Positions 25,432 to 33,562 are shown, counted from the stretch's first letter. The stretch: DNA of 64,000 nt from Cryobacterium sp. BB307 (GCF_012274275.1 NZ_JAANZA010000001.1:930001-994000), one strand, 5' to 3'. Numbers and translations are program-made. The notes: generated from the letters alone by a model not told the origin.

Positions 25432-26526
25432 TCAGTCCTTGACCGCGGGGTTCAGGCGCTGGCCGGTCTCCGTGTCGAACAGGTGGATGTGGCGCTCCTC
25501 CGGCAGGATCAGCACCTTGTCGCCCTCCACGGGGTGGTTGCGGCCGTCGACGCGCGCGACGATGTCGACCCGGCTGCCATCGACCTCGGTGTGCCCGTAC
25601 AGGTAGGCGTCCGCGCCCAACTCCTCGACAAGGTCGACGTCGATCGGAAGACCGTCACCGTCGGTGGCGACCCGGACATCCTCAGGACGGATGCCGATGG
25701 TCGCCTTGTTGCCGTGCGCGCCCGCGAGGATGTCCCGCGCGACCGGAGCGACGTGGCTGCCGAACTGCACTCCGCCGTCGGCGAAGTCGACGGGGAACAG
25801 GTTCATGGCCGGGGACCCGATGAAGCCGGCGACGAACACGTTCACGGGGCTCTCGTACAGGTCGCGGGGTGTTCCCACCTGCTGCAGCACGCCGTCCTTG
25901 AGCACAGCGATGCGGTCGCCCATGGTCAATGCCTCGACCTGGTCGTGGGTGACGTAGACGGTGGTGACGCCGAGGCGGCGCTGCAGCGACGCGATCTGGG
26001 TGCGGGTCTGCACGCGCAGCTTCGCGTCGAGGTTCGACAGCGGCTCGTCCATCAGGAAGACGTGGGGCTGACGCACGATCGCGCGGCCCATCGCGACGCG
26101 CTGACGCTGACCGCCCGAGAGCGCCTTCGGCTTGCGTGCCAGGTAGGGCTCAAGGTCGAGAAGCTTCGCGGCCTCGAGGACGCGCGCTGCGCGCTCCTCC
26201 TTGGCCACGCCGGCGATCTTCAACGCGAAACCCATGTTCTCGGCGACAGTCATGTGCGGGTAGAGCGCGTAGTTCTGGAAGACCATGGCGATGTCGCGGT
26301 CTTTCGGGGGCATGTCGGTGACGTCACGCTCGCCGATCAGGATCCTGCCCTCGTTCACCTCTTCGAGGCCCGCAAGCATCCGCAGCGCGGTCGACTTGCC
26401 GCTTCCGGATGGGCCGACCATGACGAGGAATTCCCCATCGCCGACCTCGAGATTCAGGTCGCTGACCGCGGGGACGGTGGATCCGGGATAGATGCGGGTC
26501 GCGTCATCGAACGTGACTGTTGCCAT
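25432..26526 (-). CDS. ugpC: Carbohydrate ABC transporter ATPase, UgpC/MsmK type
   Basis: 364 residues from ATG 26526 (MATVTFDDATRIYPG). Walker A GPSGSGKST, signature LSGGQRQRVAMGRAI, Walker B HVFLMDEPLSNLDAKLR and a C-terminal TOBE domain with GIRPEDV are intact. Proteins of this kind energise several sugar importers and are usually encoded away from the permeases, as here. AAGGAGAAAACG lies before the start. A longer start at 26613 lacks family similarity. The DUF4032 gene follows 17 bases after its stop and may be cotranscribed. Confidence 0.9.
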   Translation of the reverse strand: MATVTFDDATRIYPGSTVPAVSDLNLEVGDGEFLVMVGPSGSGKSTALRMLAGLEEVNEGRILIGERDVTDMPPKDRDIAMVFQNYALYPHMTVAENMGFALKIAGVAKEERAARVLEAAKLLDLEPYLARKPKALSGGQRQRVAMGRAIVRQPHVFLMDEPLSNLDAKLRVQTRTQIASLQRRLGVTTVYVTHDQVEALTMGDRIAVLKDGVLQQVGTPRDLYESPVNVFVAGFIGSPAMNLFPVDFADGGVQFGSHVAPVARDILAGAHGNKATIGIRPEDVRVATDGDGLPIDVDLVEELGADAYLYGHTEVDGSRVDIVARVDGRNHPVEGDKVLILPEERHIHLFDTETGQRLNPAVKD

Positions 26527-26693
26527 TTTTTCGTTTTCTCCTTCACCGGCAGGTACGTGCCGGACGATCCGTAGTGATGGATTCGCGACGGCGCACCATC
26601 GCTTGAGGGCCATTATGGCACCGTCCGTGCTGTGAGGTCGCCCGCGCGCAAAGGCTAGGCTGGTTGGTGGAAATTCATAAAAAGCGAGGTTCC

Positions 26694-27620
26694 ATGAGTG
26701 CCGGTTCCGGTGATTCCCATCTCTCGAAGGCAGAGCGGCGCAGCGCCGCGCGTGAGAAAGCGCGACAGCTTCGTGAGGAGCAGAAGAAGAAGGAACGGCG
26801 CAATCGCTTCCTGATCCAGGGCGGCATCATCGTCGCCATCCTTGCCGTCATCGCGGTCGTCGCGCTGGTCATCGTGAACGCTGTGCGTCCGCCCGCGTCT
26901 GGGCCGCAGAACATGCTGAGCGACGGCATCAAGATCGGCGAGAACTTCGAAGCGGTGCGCACCCCCGGACTGCGCCCGGGGGCCGAGCCCGTGCCGGCAC
27001 AGACCAACGAACCCGACGTGCTCGACATCAAGATCTGGGTCGACTACATGTGCCCATTCTGCGGAGGCTTCGAGCGCGCGAACGCCGAGCAGCTGAGCCA
27101 GCTCGTGGGAAGCGGGTCGGCGACCCTCGAGGTCCACCCCATCTCGTTCCTTGACCGGGCATCCGCCGGCACCCAGTACTCGACCCGCGCGGCGAACGCC
27201 GCAGCGTGCGTCGCGAACTACTCACCCGACAAGTTCTTCGCGTTCAACCAGCTGCTGTTCGCCAACCAGCCCGAGGAGGGCACGGCCGGCCTCAGCAATG
27301 ACGAGCTCATCGAGCTCACACAGCAGGTCGGCGTTTCGCGTGCCAATGACATCGTCCAGTGCGTCGAGAGCCAGAAGTTCAAGTCCTGGGTGAAGGGCGC
27401 CACCGACCGTGCGCTGAACGGTCCGGTCGCCGGCACCGAGCTGGAGAAGATCCAAGGCACCCCGACCGTTCTGGTGAACGGGCAGCAGTACCAGTACACG
27501 GTCGACCCGCAGACGGGTGAGTTCGATCCGGATGAGTTCGCGCGGTTCCTGACGCAGGTGCTTGGTTCGCAGTTCATCGAAGAGCCGACCCCGACCCCGA
27601 CGCCGCCCGCGGGAGGCTAG
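26694..27620 (+). CDS. DsbA-family thiol oxidoreductase, membrane anchored
   Basis: 308 residues from ATG 26694. A charged cytoplasmic N-terminus (KAERRSAAREKARQLREEQKKK blocks) precedes one transmembrane helix (about 38-60) and an extracytoplasmic thioredoxin fold with the active site MCPFCGGF near residue 118 and the cis-Pro loop GTPTVLVNG near residue 262. It probably introduces or isomerises disulfides in exported proteins, in the manner of actinobacterial MdbA/DsbA proteins. The C-terminus is a short Pro-Thr repeat. AGCGAGG lies before the start. Confidence 0.88.
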   Translation: MSAGSGDSHLSKAERRSAAREKARQLREEQKKKERRNRFLIQGGIIVAILAVIAVVALVIVNAVRPPASGPQNMLSDGIKIGENFEAVRTPGLRPGAEPVPAQTNEPDVLDIKIWVDYMCPFCGGFERANAEQLSQLVGSGSATLEVHPISFLDRASAGTQYSTRAANAAACVANYSPDKFFAFNQLLFANQPEEGTAGLSNDELIELTQQVGVSRANDIVQCVESQKFKSWVKGATDRALNGPVAGTELEKIQGTPTVLVNGQQYQYTVDPQTGEFDPDEFARFLTQVLGSQFIEEPTPTPTPPAGG

Positions 27621-27822
27621 CGACCGCGCAGCCGGCCGATTCGCGGAAGGAAGCGTCCGACCCTGCGTGCGTATGCGGGGTAGTCCGGATGCGTTGCTGC
27701 GAGCATCCGCTCCTCCCAGCGCGCCTTGACCGCCAGCAGCATGACCCGTGCGGCATGAGGGCGAGCGCCGCCAGCAGGACGACTTGCGCGGCGACGATGC
27801 TCCAAGCGAGTTCACGCCTCAT
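27617..27822 (-). pseudogene. Remnant of an isoprenylcysteine carboxyl methyltransferase-family membrane protein
   Basis: The first 24 codons from 27822 read MRRELAWSIVAAQVVLLAAL then ALMPHG, a normal first membrane helix for this family. In the next frame the sequence continues LLAVKARWEERMLAATHPDY and YARRVGRFLPR, the conserved C-terminus (EE and RxxRF[IV]P motifs). The central part of about 100 residues, including further helices, is missing and the halves are out of frame. This is an internal deletion. The stop overlaps the dsbA-like stop by three bases. Confidence 0.65.
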
Positions 27823-27869
27823 TTCTCGAGGGTACGCCCGGGTGAAGTGTGAGACACGCCGACTGGAAC

Positions 27870-28307
27870 TTACTCCGCCGCGCCGACCATGAGCCAGACA
27901 CCAGCCGTTTGGGAACCGCGACGGAACTGGATATGCCAGCAGCCTGGACGATCGAGAACTAGGCCCGATCCGTATTCATCGCCAGGGCGGTCGTAATCGC
28001 CTCCCTGGTGGTACTCCGGTCCCCATGCGAGCTCCGATTGAACGTCGTCTGGGCCCGCCAGCGTTACCGTCGGCTCCCCTGAACCGGTTACCCGCCAAAC
28101 GACCTTCTTCACAGCGTCGGACGCGACAAGGAAATCGCCCGCTTGGATTTGACCGAACAGCTTCAGTCCGTCTTCCGACGAACCTACGATTTCTGGAGCG
28201 AAGGGCCCATCCTCAAGAACCTGTGTGGGTGAAGCACAGCCACTTAGCACGGGAACTGGGCCCTCCGATTCCCTCGATGGTCCCTGGTGAGTGCAGCCCG
28301 TAACCAC
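27870..28307 (-). CDS. Hypothetical lipoprotein-like protein
   Basis: 145 residues from a GTG at 28307. The frame upstream encodes AAALVVTGC, a plausible lipobox, but contains no ATG, GTG or TTG start that would give a full signal peptide, so the gene may have lost its 5' end. The body contains WRVTGSGEPTVTLAGPD and ends with CWHIQFRRGSQTAGVWL, which looks like a small beta-sandwich domain. Not recognised. Codon use is less GC-biased than in the neighbours, consistent with a transferred or decaying gene beside the methyltransferase remnant. Confidence 0.5.
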   Translation of the reverse strand: MVTGCTHQGPSRESEGPVPVLSGCASPTQVLEDGPFAPEIVGSSEDGLKLFGQIQAGDFLVASDAVKKVVWRVTGSGEPTVTLAGPDDVQSELAWGPEYHQGGDYDRPGDEYGSGLVLDRPGCWHIQFRRGSQTAGVWLMVGAAE

Positions 28308-28500
28308 AAGGGCGGCCGCGATGGAGTGCCAGTCGACAGGAGCCAGACCCTTGGCGACTAGGCAACCGACGCAACGTCATGCGGTCCACCATCCCACGAC
28401 AGGAGAGTATTGCTCCATTGCCCGGGAAATGGGCACGCTGGGCATATGCAGTGCCATTGACACCCGCGACGCCGAGAGCGCTGTGGTGCTGTGTCCTCTG

Positions 28501-28573
28501 AGCCCCCTGTCGGATTCGAACCGACGACCTTCGCTTTACAAGAGCGGTGCTCTACCAGCTGAGCTAAGGAGGC
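28501..28573 (-). tRNA. tRNA-Thr (anticodon TGT)
   Basis: A 73-base cloverleaf on the minus strand. The acceptor arm GCCTCCT/AGGGGGC (one T-G pair) and D-arm AGCTCAGCTGGTAGAGC are typical, the anticodon loop is CTTGTAA giving UGU, and the T-arm GTCGG-TTCGAAT-CCGAC is intact. CCA is not encoded. No integrase or duplicated 3' end is visible around it. Confidence 0.92.
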
Positions 28574-28808
28574 GTTTGCCTCACCAATAGTAATGGCTGG
28601 CCGAGAGGCCGTAGCCTCCCGGCGCCCACCACCCTGTTGTGCAGGATTCTAGGCCGCCAAGCTGGGGCCGGACGACCGTATCACACCCCTGTGGTGCAGG
28701 ACTTTCGGTCGTCCGGGCGGGAAATCACAGGCATCCGGGCCCGTTCTTGGCCGGATGTCCTGCACAACAAGGAGTGTCCTGCATAACAGGAACAGCCGGC
28801 GGGGAGGG
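28574..28808. repeat. Intergenic repeat cluster: four copies of TGTTGTGCAGGA-like 12-mer plus an 11-bp inverted repeat
   Basis: Copies lie at 28635-28646 (TGTTGTGCAGGA), 28691-28702 (variant), and in reverse orientation at 28758-28769 (exact) and 28777-28788 (one change). Between them, CCGGACGACCG (28668-28678) pairs perfectly with 28706-28716. A fifth copy is at 24137-24148. The region has no credible gene. Its organisation resembles small palindromic intergenic elements. Confidence 0.6.
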
Positions 28809-29210
28809 TCAGTCGCGCGGCTCGAAGCTCAGCGACACCGAGTTCATGCAGAAGCGGTCACCGGTCGGGGTCTGCGGTGCGTCATCGAAAACGTGGCCCA
28901 GATGTGAGCCGCAGTTGGAGCAGAGCACCTCGATGCGCTCCATGCCGAGGCTGTGGTCCTTGAGCAGCTGGACCGCGTCCTGCTCGGTGGGGATGTAGAA
29001 GCTCGGCCACCCGCAGTGCGAGTCGAATTTCGCTTCGCTGCGGAACAGTTCCGCGCCGCACGCCTTACAGCGGTAGACGCCCTCCCGGTTCTCGTCGAGC
29101 AGCTCGCCCGTCCACGGGCGCTCGGTCGCCGCCTGGCGGAGCACCGCGTACTCGTCCGGGGACAGTTCGCTGCGCCACTCCTCGTCGCTCTTGGTCACTT
29201 TGTAAGCCAT
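28809..29210 (-). CDS. msrB: Peptide-methionine (R)-S-oxide reductase MsrB
   Basis: 133 residues, a full single-domain MsrB. Two zinc-binding CxxC pairs (CKACGAELF and CSNCGSHLGH) and the catalytic Cys in GDRFCMNSVSLSF are present, as are the substrate block HCGWPSFY and GHVFDD. It repairs methionine-R-sulfoxide in oxidised proteins using thioredoxin. AGAGGAGC lies before the ATG. It is monocistronic, divergent from the HtaA-domain gene and downstream of tRNA-Thr on the opposite flank. Confidence 0.95.
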   Translation of the reverse strand: MAYKVTKSDEEWRSELSPDEYAVLRQAATERPWTGELLDENREGVYRCKACGAELFRSEAKFDSHCGWPSFYIPTEQDAVQLLKDHSLGMERIEVLCSNCGSHLGHVFDDAPQTPTGDRFCMNSVSLSFEPRD

Positions 29211-29346
29211 GCGGATGCTCCTCTTGCTCGTGTCCCTCCATTTAACGCCCGCTGTGTCCGAATCGTTCCCGTATCCCCCGGTTCGGCCAATGGCGGCCGG
29301 TTAGGCTGGAGAACGGTGCCGATTGTCGGGCACCCGAGGGGGAGTT

Positions 29347-30102
29347 GTGCAGGTCATCCGCAGCCGAGTGCTGGCTTTTTTCGTGGCGCTGGCCGCGGTA
29401 ACAGCGATCCAGTCGCCCACGGCGGCCACCGCCGAGCTCGGCACCGCAGCTGCCACGTCGGGTGCGTCAACGGCCGAATCCCAGACCTGCGCAGTCACCG
29501 GGGCGGATCTGGAGTGGGGCTTCAAGGAGTCCTTCCGCAGCTACATCAGCAGCACGATCGCGAGCGGTGACTGGAGCGTCGCCGATGGTGCACGCTATGA
29601 GACGCCCATTTTCTACTGGTCCGGTGGCGACGGCGACTTCGATGGCCGCACCATGACCGGGACGGTGTCGTTCACCGGTTCGATCACCTTCACCGGGCAC
29701 GACGGCATCTTGAACACGACCGTGGCCAATCCCGCCATCCGTTTCGATGGTCGCGAGGCAGTGCTGCTGGTGGACGTTGCAGGCACGACCCAGGATGGTG
29801 TCGCGGTGTCGGAGCAGGCCGTCGAGTTCGTCAGCATCGACCTCGGCGCCGGGGTCACAACGAGCGCCGACAACGTCGTGACGGTCAGGGATGCGCCAGC
29901 GGTGCTGCTGCCGACCGGCGCCGCAGCATTCGGAACCTACGAAGCGGGCGAGCCGTTCGATCGCATCCGGATCGACATCCCGACCGAGTCGGAGTGCGCC
30001 CAGCTGGCCACGCCGCCGGTGTGGCTGTGGATCGCCATCGGCGTTGTGCTGCTCTTCGTCGCGGCGATTATCAGCTTCGTGGTCATCCGCCGCCGCGCCT
30101 GA
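29347..30102 (+). CDS. HtaA-domain heme-binding cell-surface protein
   Basis: 251 residues from GTG 29347 behind GAGGGGGAG (a TTG at 29323 is in frame but without a site). A signal peptide (about 1-30) is followed by one HtaA domain opening LEWGFKESFRSYI, the diagnostic block of corynebacterial heme receptors, with conserved Tyr and His in FYWSGGDG and FTGHDG. A C-terminal membrane helix (about 222-245) with IRRRA anchors it. It would capture heme outside the cell. The stop overlaps the next start; a HmuT-like protein lies 1 kb away. Confidence 0.83.
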   Translation: MQVIRSRVLAFFVALAAVTAIQSPTAATAELGTAAATSGASTAESQTCAVTGADLEWGFKESFRSYISSTIASGDWSVADGARYETPIFYWSGGDGDFDGRTMTGTVSFTGSITFTGHDGILNTTVANPAIRFDGREAVLLVDVAGTTQDGVAVSEQAVEFVSIDLGAGVTTSADNVVTVRDAPAVLLPTGAAAFGTYEAGEPFDRIRIDIPTESECAQLATPPVWLWIAIGVVLLFVAAIISFVVIRRRA

Positions 30103-31064
30103 TGGCCACCCCGCCGCCCACCGCCGATTGGTACCGGCGCTTCGCCGAGATCGAGGCAGCCGGACACTCTGCCGTCTACGAGGACTGGGCGCTCGGGGTC
30201 GCAGGCGACCCCGCCGTGCTTGCGCTCATCGAAGCGTTGCCGTTCCCCAAGCGGCAGCCGAACCTGATCCTCGCGTGCGCGCGCCTGCTCGGTGCGCCGG
30301 AGGGCGGTTACGTCGAGTTCCGCCACTGGCTGCTCGACAACTGGGACGCGGTCGCCGGCCAAGCGCGGGTCCGGATGACCCAGACCAACGAGGCCCGCCG
30401 CTGCGCCGCGCTGCTGCCCGCGCTGGCACGAATCGACGGACCGCTCGCCCTGATCGAGCTCGGAGCGAGCGCCGGCCTGTGCCTCTACCCCGACCGGTAC
30501 AGCTATGACCTCGGCGGCGAGCGAATCGATCCGCCGACCGGGCCGTCCCCGGTGCTGCTCAGCAGCGACTACTCGGGACCCGTCCCCACCGTCCTGCCCG
30601 AGGTGACGTGGCGTGCCGGCTCCGACCTGAACCCGCTCGACCTGGGCTCCACCGACGACGTGCGCTGGCTCACCACTCTCATCTGGCCCGAACAGCATGA
30701 ACGCCGCGAACGACTGAGCGCCGCCATCCAACTGGTGGCCGCCGACCCGCCGCTGCTGCTGCGAGGCGACGCGATCGACACCCTCGACGACCTCCTCGCC
30801 CGCGTTCCGGTCGGCGCGACGCCGGTGGTGCAGACCAGCGGCATGCTCGTCTACCTGCCGTTCGAGTCCCGGATGCGCCTCGTCGAGCGCATCCGGGCAT
30901 CCGGTGCTCGCTGGGTCTCGCTGGAAGCGGTCGGCGCCCTGCCGACCGTGCGCGAGCGGTTGCCCGAGGAGCGTCCCGGCGCATACGTGCTCGGGCTCGA
31001 CGAGCGGCCGCTCGCCTGGGTCGGTCCGCACGGCCAGTTCGTGGAATGGATTCAGGGGGCGTAG
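30102..31064 (+). CDS. DUF2332 family protein
   Basis: 320 residues from the ATG at 30102, coupled to the HtaA gene by a TGATG overlap. Recognisable DUF2332 blocks are FAEIEAAGHSAVYEDWALGV near the N-terminus, TQTNEARRCAALLPAL near residue 90 and LIELGASAGLCLYPDRYSY near residue 115, which resembles a methyltransferase glycine-rich motif. The family is widespread in Actinobacteria with no established function. It converges on and overlaps the HmuT-like gene by 13 bases. Cotranscription with HtaA may be incidental. Confidence 0.8.
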   Translation: MATPPPTADWYRRFAEIEAAGHSAVYEDWALGVAGDPAVLALIEALPFPKRQPNLILACARLLGAPEGGYVEFRHWLLDNWDAVAGQARVRMTQTNEARRCAALLPALARIDGPLALIELGASAGLCLYPDRYSYDLGGERIDPPTGPSPVLLSSDYSGPVPTVLPEVTWRAGSDLNPLDLGSTDDVRWLTTLIWPEQHERRERLSAAIQLVAADPPLLLRGDAIDTLDDLLARVPVGATPVVQTSGMLVYLPFESRMRLVERIRASGARWVSLEAVGALPTVRERLPEERPGAYVLGLDERPLAWVGPHGQFVEWIQGA

Positions 31065-32146
31065 ATCGCGCGGGCGAGCGCGTCGAGCACGTCGGCGGTG
31101 CGCGGCCCGAAGCTCAGGATCTCGCCGTCGGCCATGCTCACGAAGCGCTCGTTCTTGCCGGCGGTCGTCAACGCGAGCGCGGGCTTTGCCTCCAGCAGCC
31201 CGTCGACGCCACCCGCGCTCTCCAGCCCGTCTGACATCACCAAGATCAGGTCCGGGTTGGCTGCGATGATCGCCTCGTCGGTCATCGGGCGCATGCCCTC
31301 CCAGCCGATCTCTGTCGCCACGTCGATCCCGCCGACCGCCTCGATGAGCTGGTCGGCGCCGGACTCCTGTCCGAACAGGTAGTAGATCCCGGATGCGCCG
31401 CGGAGGTAGAGGAACACCATCCGCAGCCGGTCGGCCGGCTTCGGGGAGATGGCGGCGATTTCCGCGATCTTCGCGTCGATGTCCGCGGTGAGGGAGGTCG
31501 CGAGCAGCTCTCCGGAATCCGTCGCCCCGAGCGCTGCGGCGACCTGCCGGGTCAGGTCGGCGACACCACTCACCCCGGGTTCCGCCTTGACGAAGACGAC
31601 CGGCACTCCGGCATCCCGCAACTGCAGCAGCGCATCCAGAGGGCCGACGGTGCCGTCGGTGACGATCACGCTCGGTCGCAGGCTGAGCACCGCCTCGCTG
31701 TTGATGGTGTGGCCGCCGCGCGTGACCAGCGGCAGCTCGCCTACCGGCGGGAAGGTGGTCGACGAGTCGCGGCCCACCAGGTTGTCGCCGAGGCCCAGCC
31801 CGTAGATCGTCGCCGCGATGGAGCCCGAGATGTCGAGGCCGATGATGCGCGACGTGTCGGTCACGGTGACGTTCCGGTCGCCCGCCGGGTCGTGTGACGT
31901 GACCTGGGCCGGCAGCTCCTGCGCGGGCGAGGAGGTGATCGGTTTGATCTGCAGTTCGCGCAGCAGGGCGACGGACTCGCCGACGTAGTCCTTCGGGTTG
32001 TCGAGCAGGTCGGCTTCGGCCAACGGCACGAGAGGACCGGAGGCGGTCGGTGCCGTGCTGGGTTCGCTCGTCGCCGCCTGGCATCCGGTGAGGGCGACCG
32101 CCACCACGACAAGCCCCGAGAGCAGGGCGGGCAGGCGGCGGGTCAT
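31052..32146 (-). CDS. hmuT: Heme ABC transporter substrate-binding lipoprotein, HmuT-like
   Basis: 364 residues from ATG 32146 (a GTG at 32164 is possible). A lipoprotein signal with lipobox ALTGC near residue 21 is followed by a class III (helical backbone) binding fold: TSRIIGLDISGSIAATIYGLG, VVTDGTVGPLDALLQLR and FGQESGADQLIEAVGG are blocks typical of hemin-binding proteins. It should deliver heme to an ABC importer, yet no permease or ATPase gene follows. A DtxR box lies 55 bp upstream, indicating iron-repressed expression. Confidence 0.85.
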   Translation of the reverse strand: MTRRLPALLSGLVVVAVALTGCQAATSEPSTAPTASGPLVPLAEADLLDNPKDYVGESVALLRELQIKPITSSPAQELPAQVTSHDPAGDRNVTVTDTSRIIGLDISGSIAATIYGLGLGDNLVGRDSSTTFPPVGELPLVTRGGHTINSEAVLSLRPSVIVTDGTVGPLDALLQLRDAGVPVVFVKAEPGVSGVADLTRQVAAALGATDSGELLATSLTADIDAKIAEIAAISPKPADRLRMVFLYLRGASGIYYLFGQESGADQLIEAVGGIDVATEIGWEGMRPMTDEAIIAANPDLILVMSDGLESAGGVDGLLEAKPALALTTAGKNERFVSMADGEILSFGPRTADVLDALARAIYAP

Positions 32147-32200
32147 TGTGAGGCGGTTCTCCACGCGGATTGCGGACGGGTCGGGATGCAGGGAAGCAAC

Positions 32201-32219
32201 TTAGGTAATCCTAACCGAG
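32201..32219 (-). promoter_or_regulatory. DtxR/IdeR iron box upstream of hmuT
   Basis: TTAGGTAATCCTAACCGAG matches the established DtxR/IdeR consensus (TTAGGTTAGCCTAACCTAA) at about 15 of 19 positions, with the two conserved half sites intact. The IdeR gene at 60354-61070 in this window encodes the probable repressor. Confidence 0.8.
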
Positions 32220-32303
32220 CCGGATTTCGCCCGCTGGCCGAGCCTCGGCCGCCACCGCCACGCTTCGCCCTAGGATGGCGGCGGACCGACGGCAGGAGAA
32301 GGT

Positions 32304-32600
32304 GTGACGCAGGCGTCCGGAGCGGAGCAGGAGCATCCCGCCGCCGAATTGTCTGACCTCCAACTGCGGATTCTGGATTTCGAGCGCCAATGGTGGAGAC
32401 ATGCCGGCGCCAAGGAGGAGGCCGTGCGCGCGGAATTCGGCGTCTCCGGCGCCCGGTACTATCAACTGCTGAACGCTGTGATCGACTCTCCGGCCGCGAT
32501 CGTGCACGATCCGATGCTGGTCAGGCGGCTGCAACGAGTGCGAGACCATTCAGTCGCTGCCCGTTCGGCGCGCCGGCTGCCCGGGTCACCGCGCGACTGA
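32304..32600 (+). CDS. DUF3263 domain protein
   Basis: 98 residues from a GTG. The conserved DUF3263 core ILDFERQWWRHAGAKEEAVR and FGVSGARYYQLLNAVIDSP is complete; the segment looks like a helix-turn-helix. The family is restricted to Actinobacteria and typically precedes a LytR-C domain protein and a cold-shock gene, exactly the order here. GGAGAAGG lies before the start. Function unknown, possibly DNA binding. Confidence 0.87.
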   Translation: MTQASGAEQEHPAAELSDLQLRILDFERQWWRHAGAKEEAVRAEFGVSGARYYQLLNAVIDSPAAIVHDPMLVRRLQRVRDHSVAARSARRLPGSPRD

Positions 32601-32627
32601 CCCAAGTGCGACTGACCGAAGGAAAGA

Positions 32628-33188
32628 ATGGCGACGTACCCGAAGGACCGCTTCGACGAGGTGCCTGACGAGCTGCTGCGCGTCGGCGCGCACCGGGCAC
32701 CGGCGAAGAAGGGTCGCGGTTGGATCGCATTCGGATGGGCGGCGTTGGCGACGATCGTGCTGGTGCTGGCCGGGCTGGTCGCGCTCGCGGCGCTGAACGA
32801 CGACTTCGAACTCGGGTTGCCGGGCTTCGAAGCGAGTGAAGCACCGCTTCCTGAACCCGAGGTGATCCCAACGGCCGAACCGACGATCGCGCCGGAGATC
32901 CCGATCACCATCCTCAACGGCACCCCGACGGTCGGGCTCGCTAACACGGTCGGCAACTCGCTCGTCGAGCAGGGCTGGGCCGGCGCGGACCTCGGGACCG
33001 GCTCGCGCGCGAACGCCGCGGCGAACGATGTCGAGGAGACGATCGTGTACTACAACGCCCCCGAGCTGGAGGGTGCCGCGCGCGGCATCGTGCAGTCGCT
33101 CGGCATGGGCGACGTGCGGTTGTCCGACGACTTCCCCGGATCGCCGCTGACCATTGTCATCGGACTCGACTACCGTCCAGCAGGCTAA
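32628..33188 (+). CDS. LytR C-terminal domain membrane protein
   Basis: 186 residues: a short cytoplasmic N-terminus (MATYPKDRFDEVPDELLRVG), one membrane helix (about 33-56) and an extracytoplasmic LytR_C domain starting ITILNGTPTVGLANTVGNSL. GAAGGAAAG precedes the ATG. Such proteins are thought to act at the cell envelope, perhaps with LytR-CpsA-Psr ligases. It follows the DUF3263 gene by 27 bp and probably shares its transcript. Confidence 0.87.
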   Translation: MATYPKDRFDEVPDELLRVGAHRAPAKKGRGWIAFGWAALATIVLVLAGLVALAALNDDFELGLPGFEASEAPLPEPEVIPTAEPTIAPEIPITILNGTPTVGLANTVGNSLVEQGWAGADLGTGSRANAAANDVEETIVYYNAPELEGAARGIVQSLGMGDVRLSDDFPGSPLTIVIGLDYRPAG

Positions 33189-33289
33189 AGGTCAAATCGC
33201 CTCTCCCGAAACTCCCTCAACCTCGCTACTATCGGCTCATCCGTCCCAGGTTTTGGGCAGGGCCGTAACAGCACAGCAGGGAGCACCAC

Positions 33290-33496
33290 ATGGCGAACGG
33301 AACCGTTAAATGGTTCAACGCTGAGAAGGGGTATGGCTTCATCACCGTCGACGGTGGGGGCCAGGACGTGTTCGTCCACTACTCCGCAATCGACATGTCC
33401 GGTTACAAGGTCCTCGAAGAGGGCCAGCAGGTCGTCTTCGAGGTCGGCACCGGATCGAAGGGGCCGCAGGCGGAGCAGGTTCGGGTCGCACAGTAG
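33290..33496 (+). CDS. cspA: Cold-shock protein, CspA family
   Basis: 68 residues covering one cold-shock OB fold. RNP-1 KGYGFITV and RNP-2 VFVHYSAI are intact, so it should bind single-stranded RNA and DNA as a chaperone. GCAGGGAG precedes the ATG; about 100 bases of untranslated leader separate it from the upstream gene, as is common for csp genes. A hairpin terminator follows. Confidence 0.95.
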   Translation: MANGTVKWFNAEKGYGFITVDGGGQDVFVHYSAIDMSGYKVLEEGQQVVFEVGTGSKGPQAEQVRVAQ

Positions 33497-33528
33497 CGAC
33501 CGACCCAAACCGTACGGCACGCGCGCGC

Positions 33529-33558
33529 TAACGCCGGCTGGGAGACCAGGCGGCGTTA
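33529..33558 (+). terminator. Hairpin terminator after cspA
   Basis: TAACGCCG (33529-33536) pairs with 33551-33558; one mismatch then a 4-bp inner stem closes a GAGA tetraloop. There is no U-tract. Confidence 0.6.
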
Positions 33559-33562
33559 GTCT

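Noticed and set aside
28291..28590. 99-codon plus-strand frame over the tRNA region
   Set aside because: It runs through the tRNA-Thr gene and the antisense of the lipoprotein gene, has no ribosome site and no domain similarity.
28501..28800. tRNA-Thr as an integration site for a mobile element
   Set aside because: No integrase, no duplicated tRNA 3' end and no phage or plasmid genes on either side; the repeats there are short intergenic elements.
29299..29312. DtxR box upstream of the HtaA gene (GGTTAGGCTGG)
   Set aside because: Only one half site matches; TAGGCT is a common actinobacterial -10 box and the same stretch occurs before unrelated genes (for example near 26656).
29937..32084. 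715-codon open frame on the minus strand across DUF2332 and hmuT
   Set aside because: It crosses two genes in different frames with good domain matches; no motif of its own.
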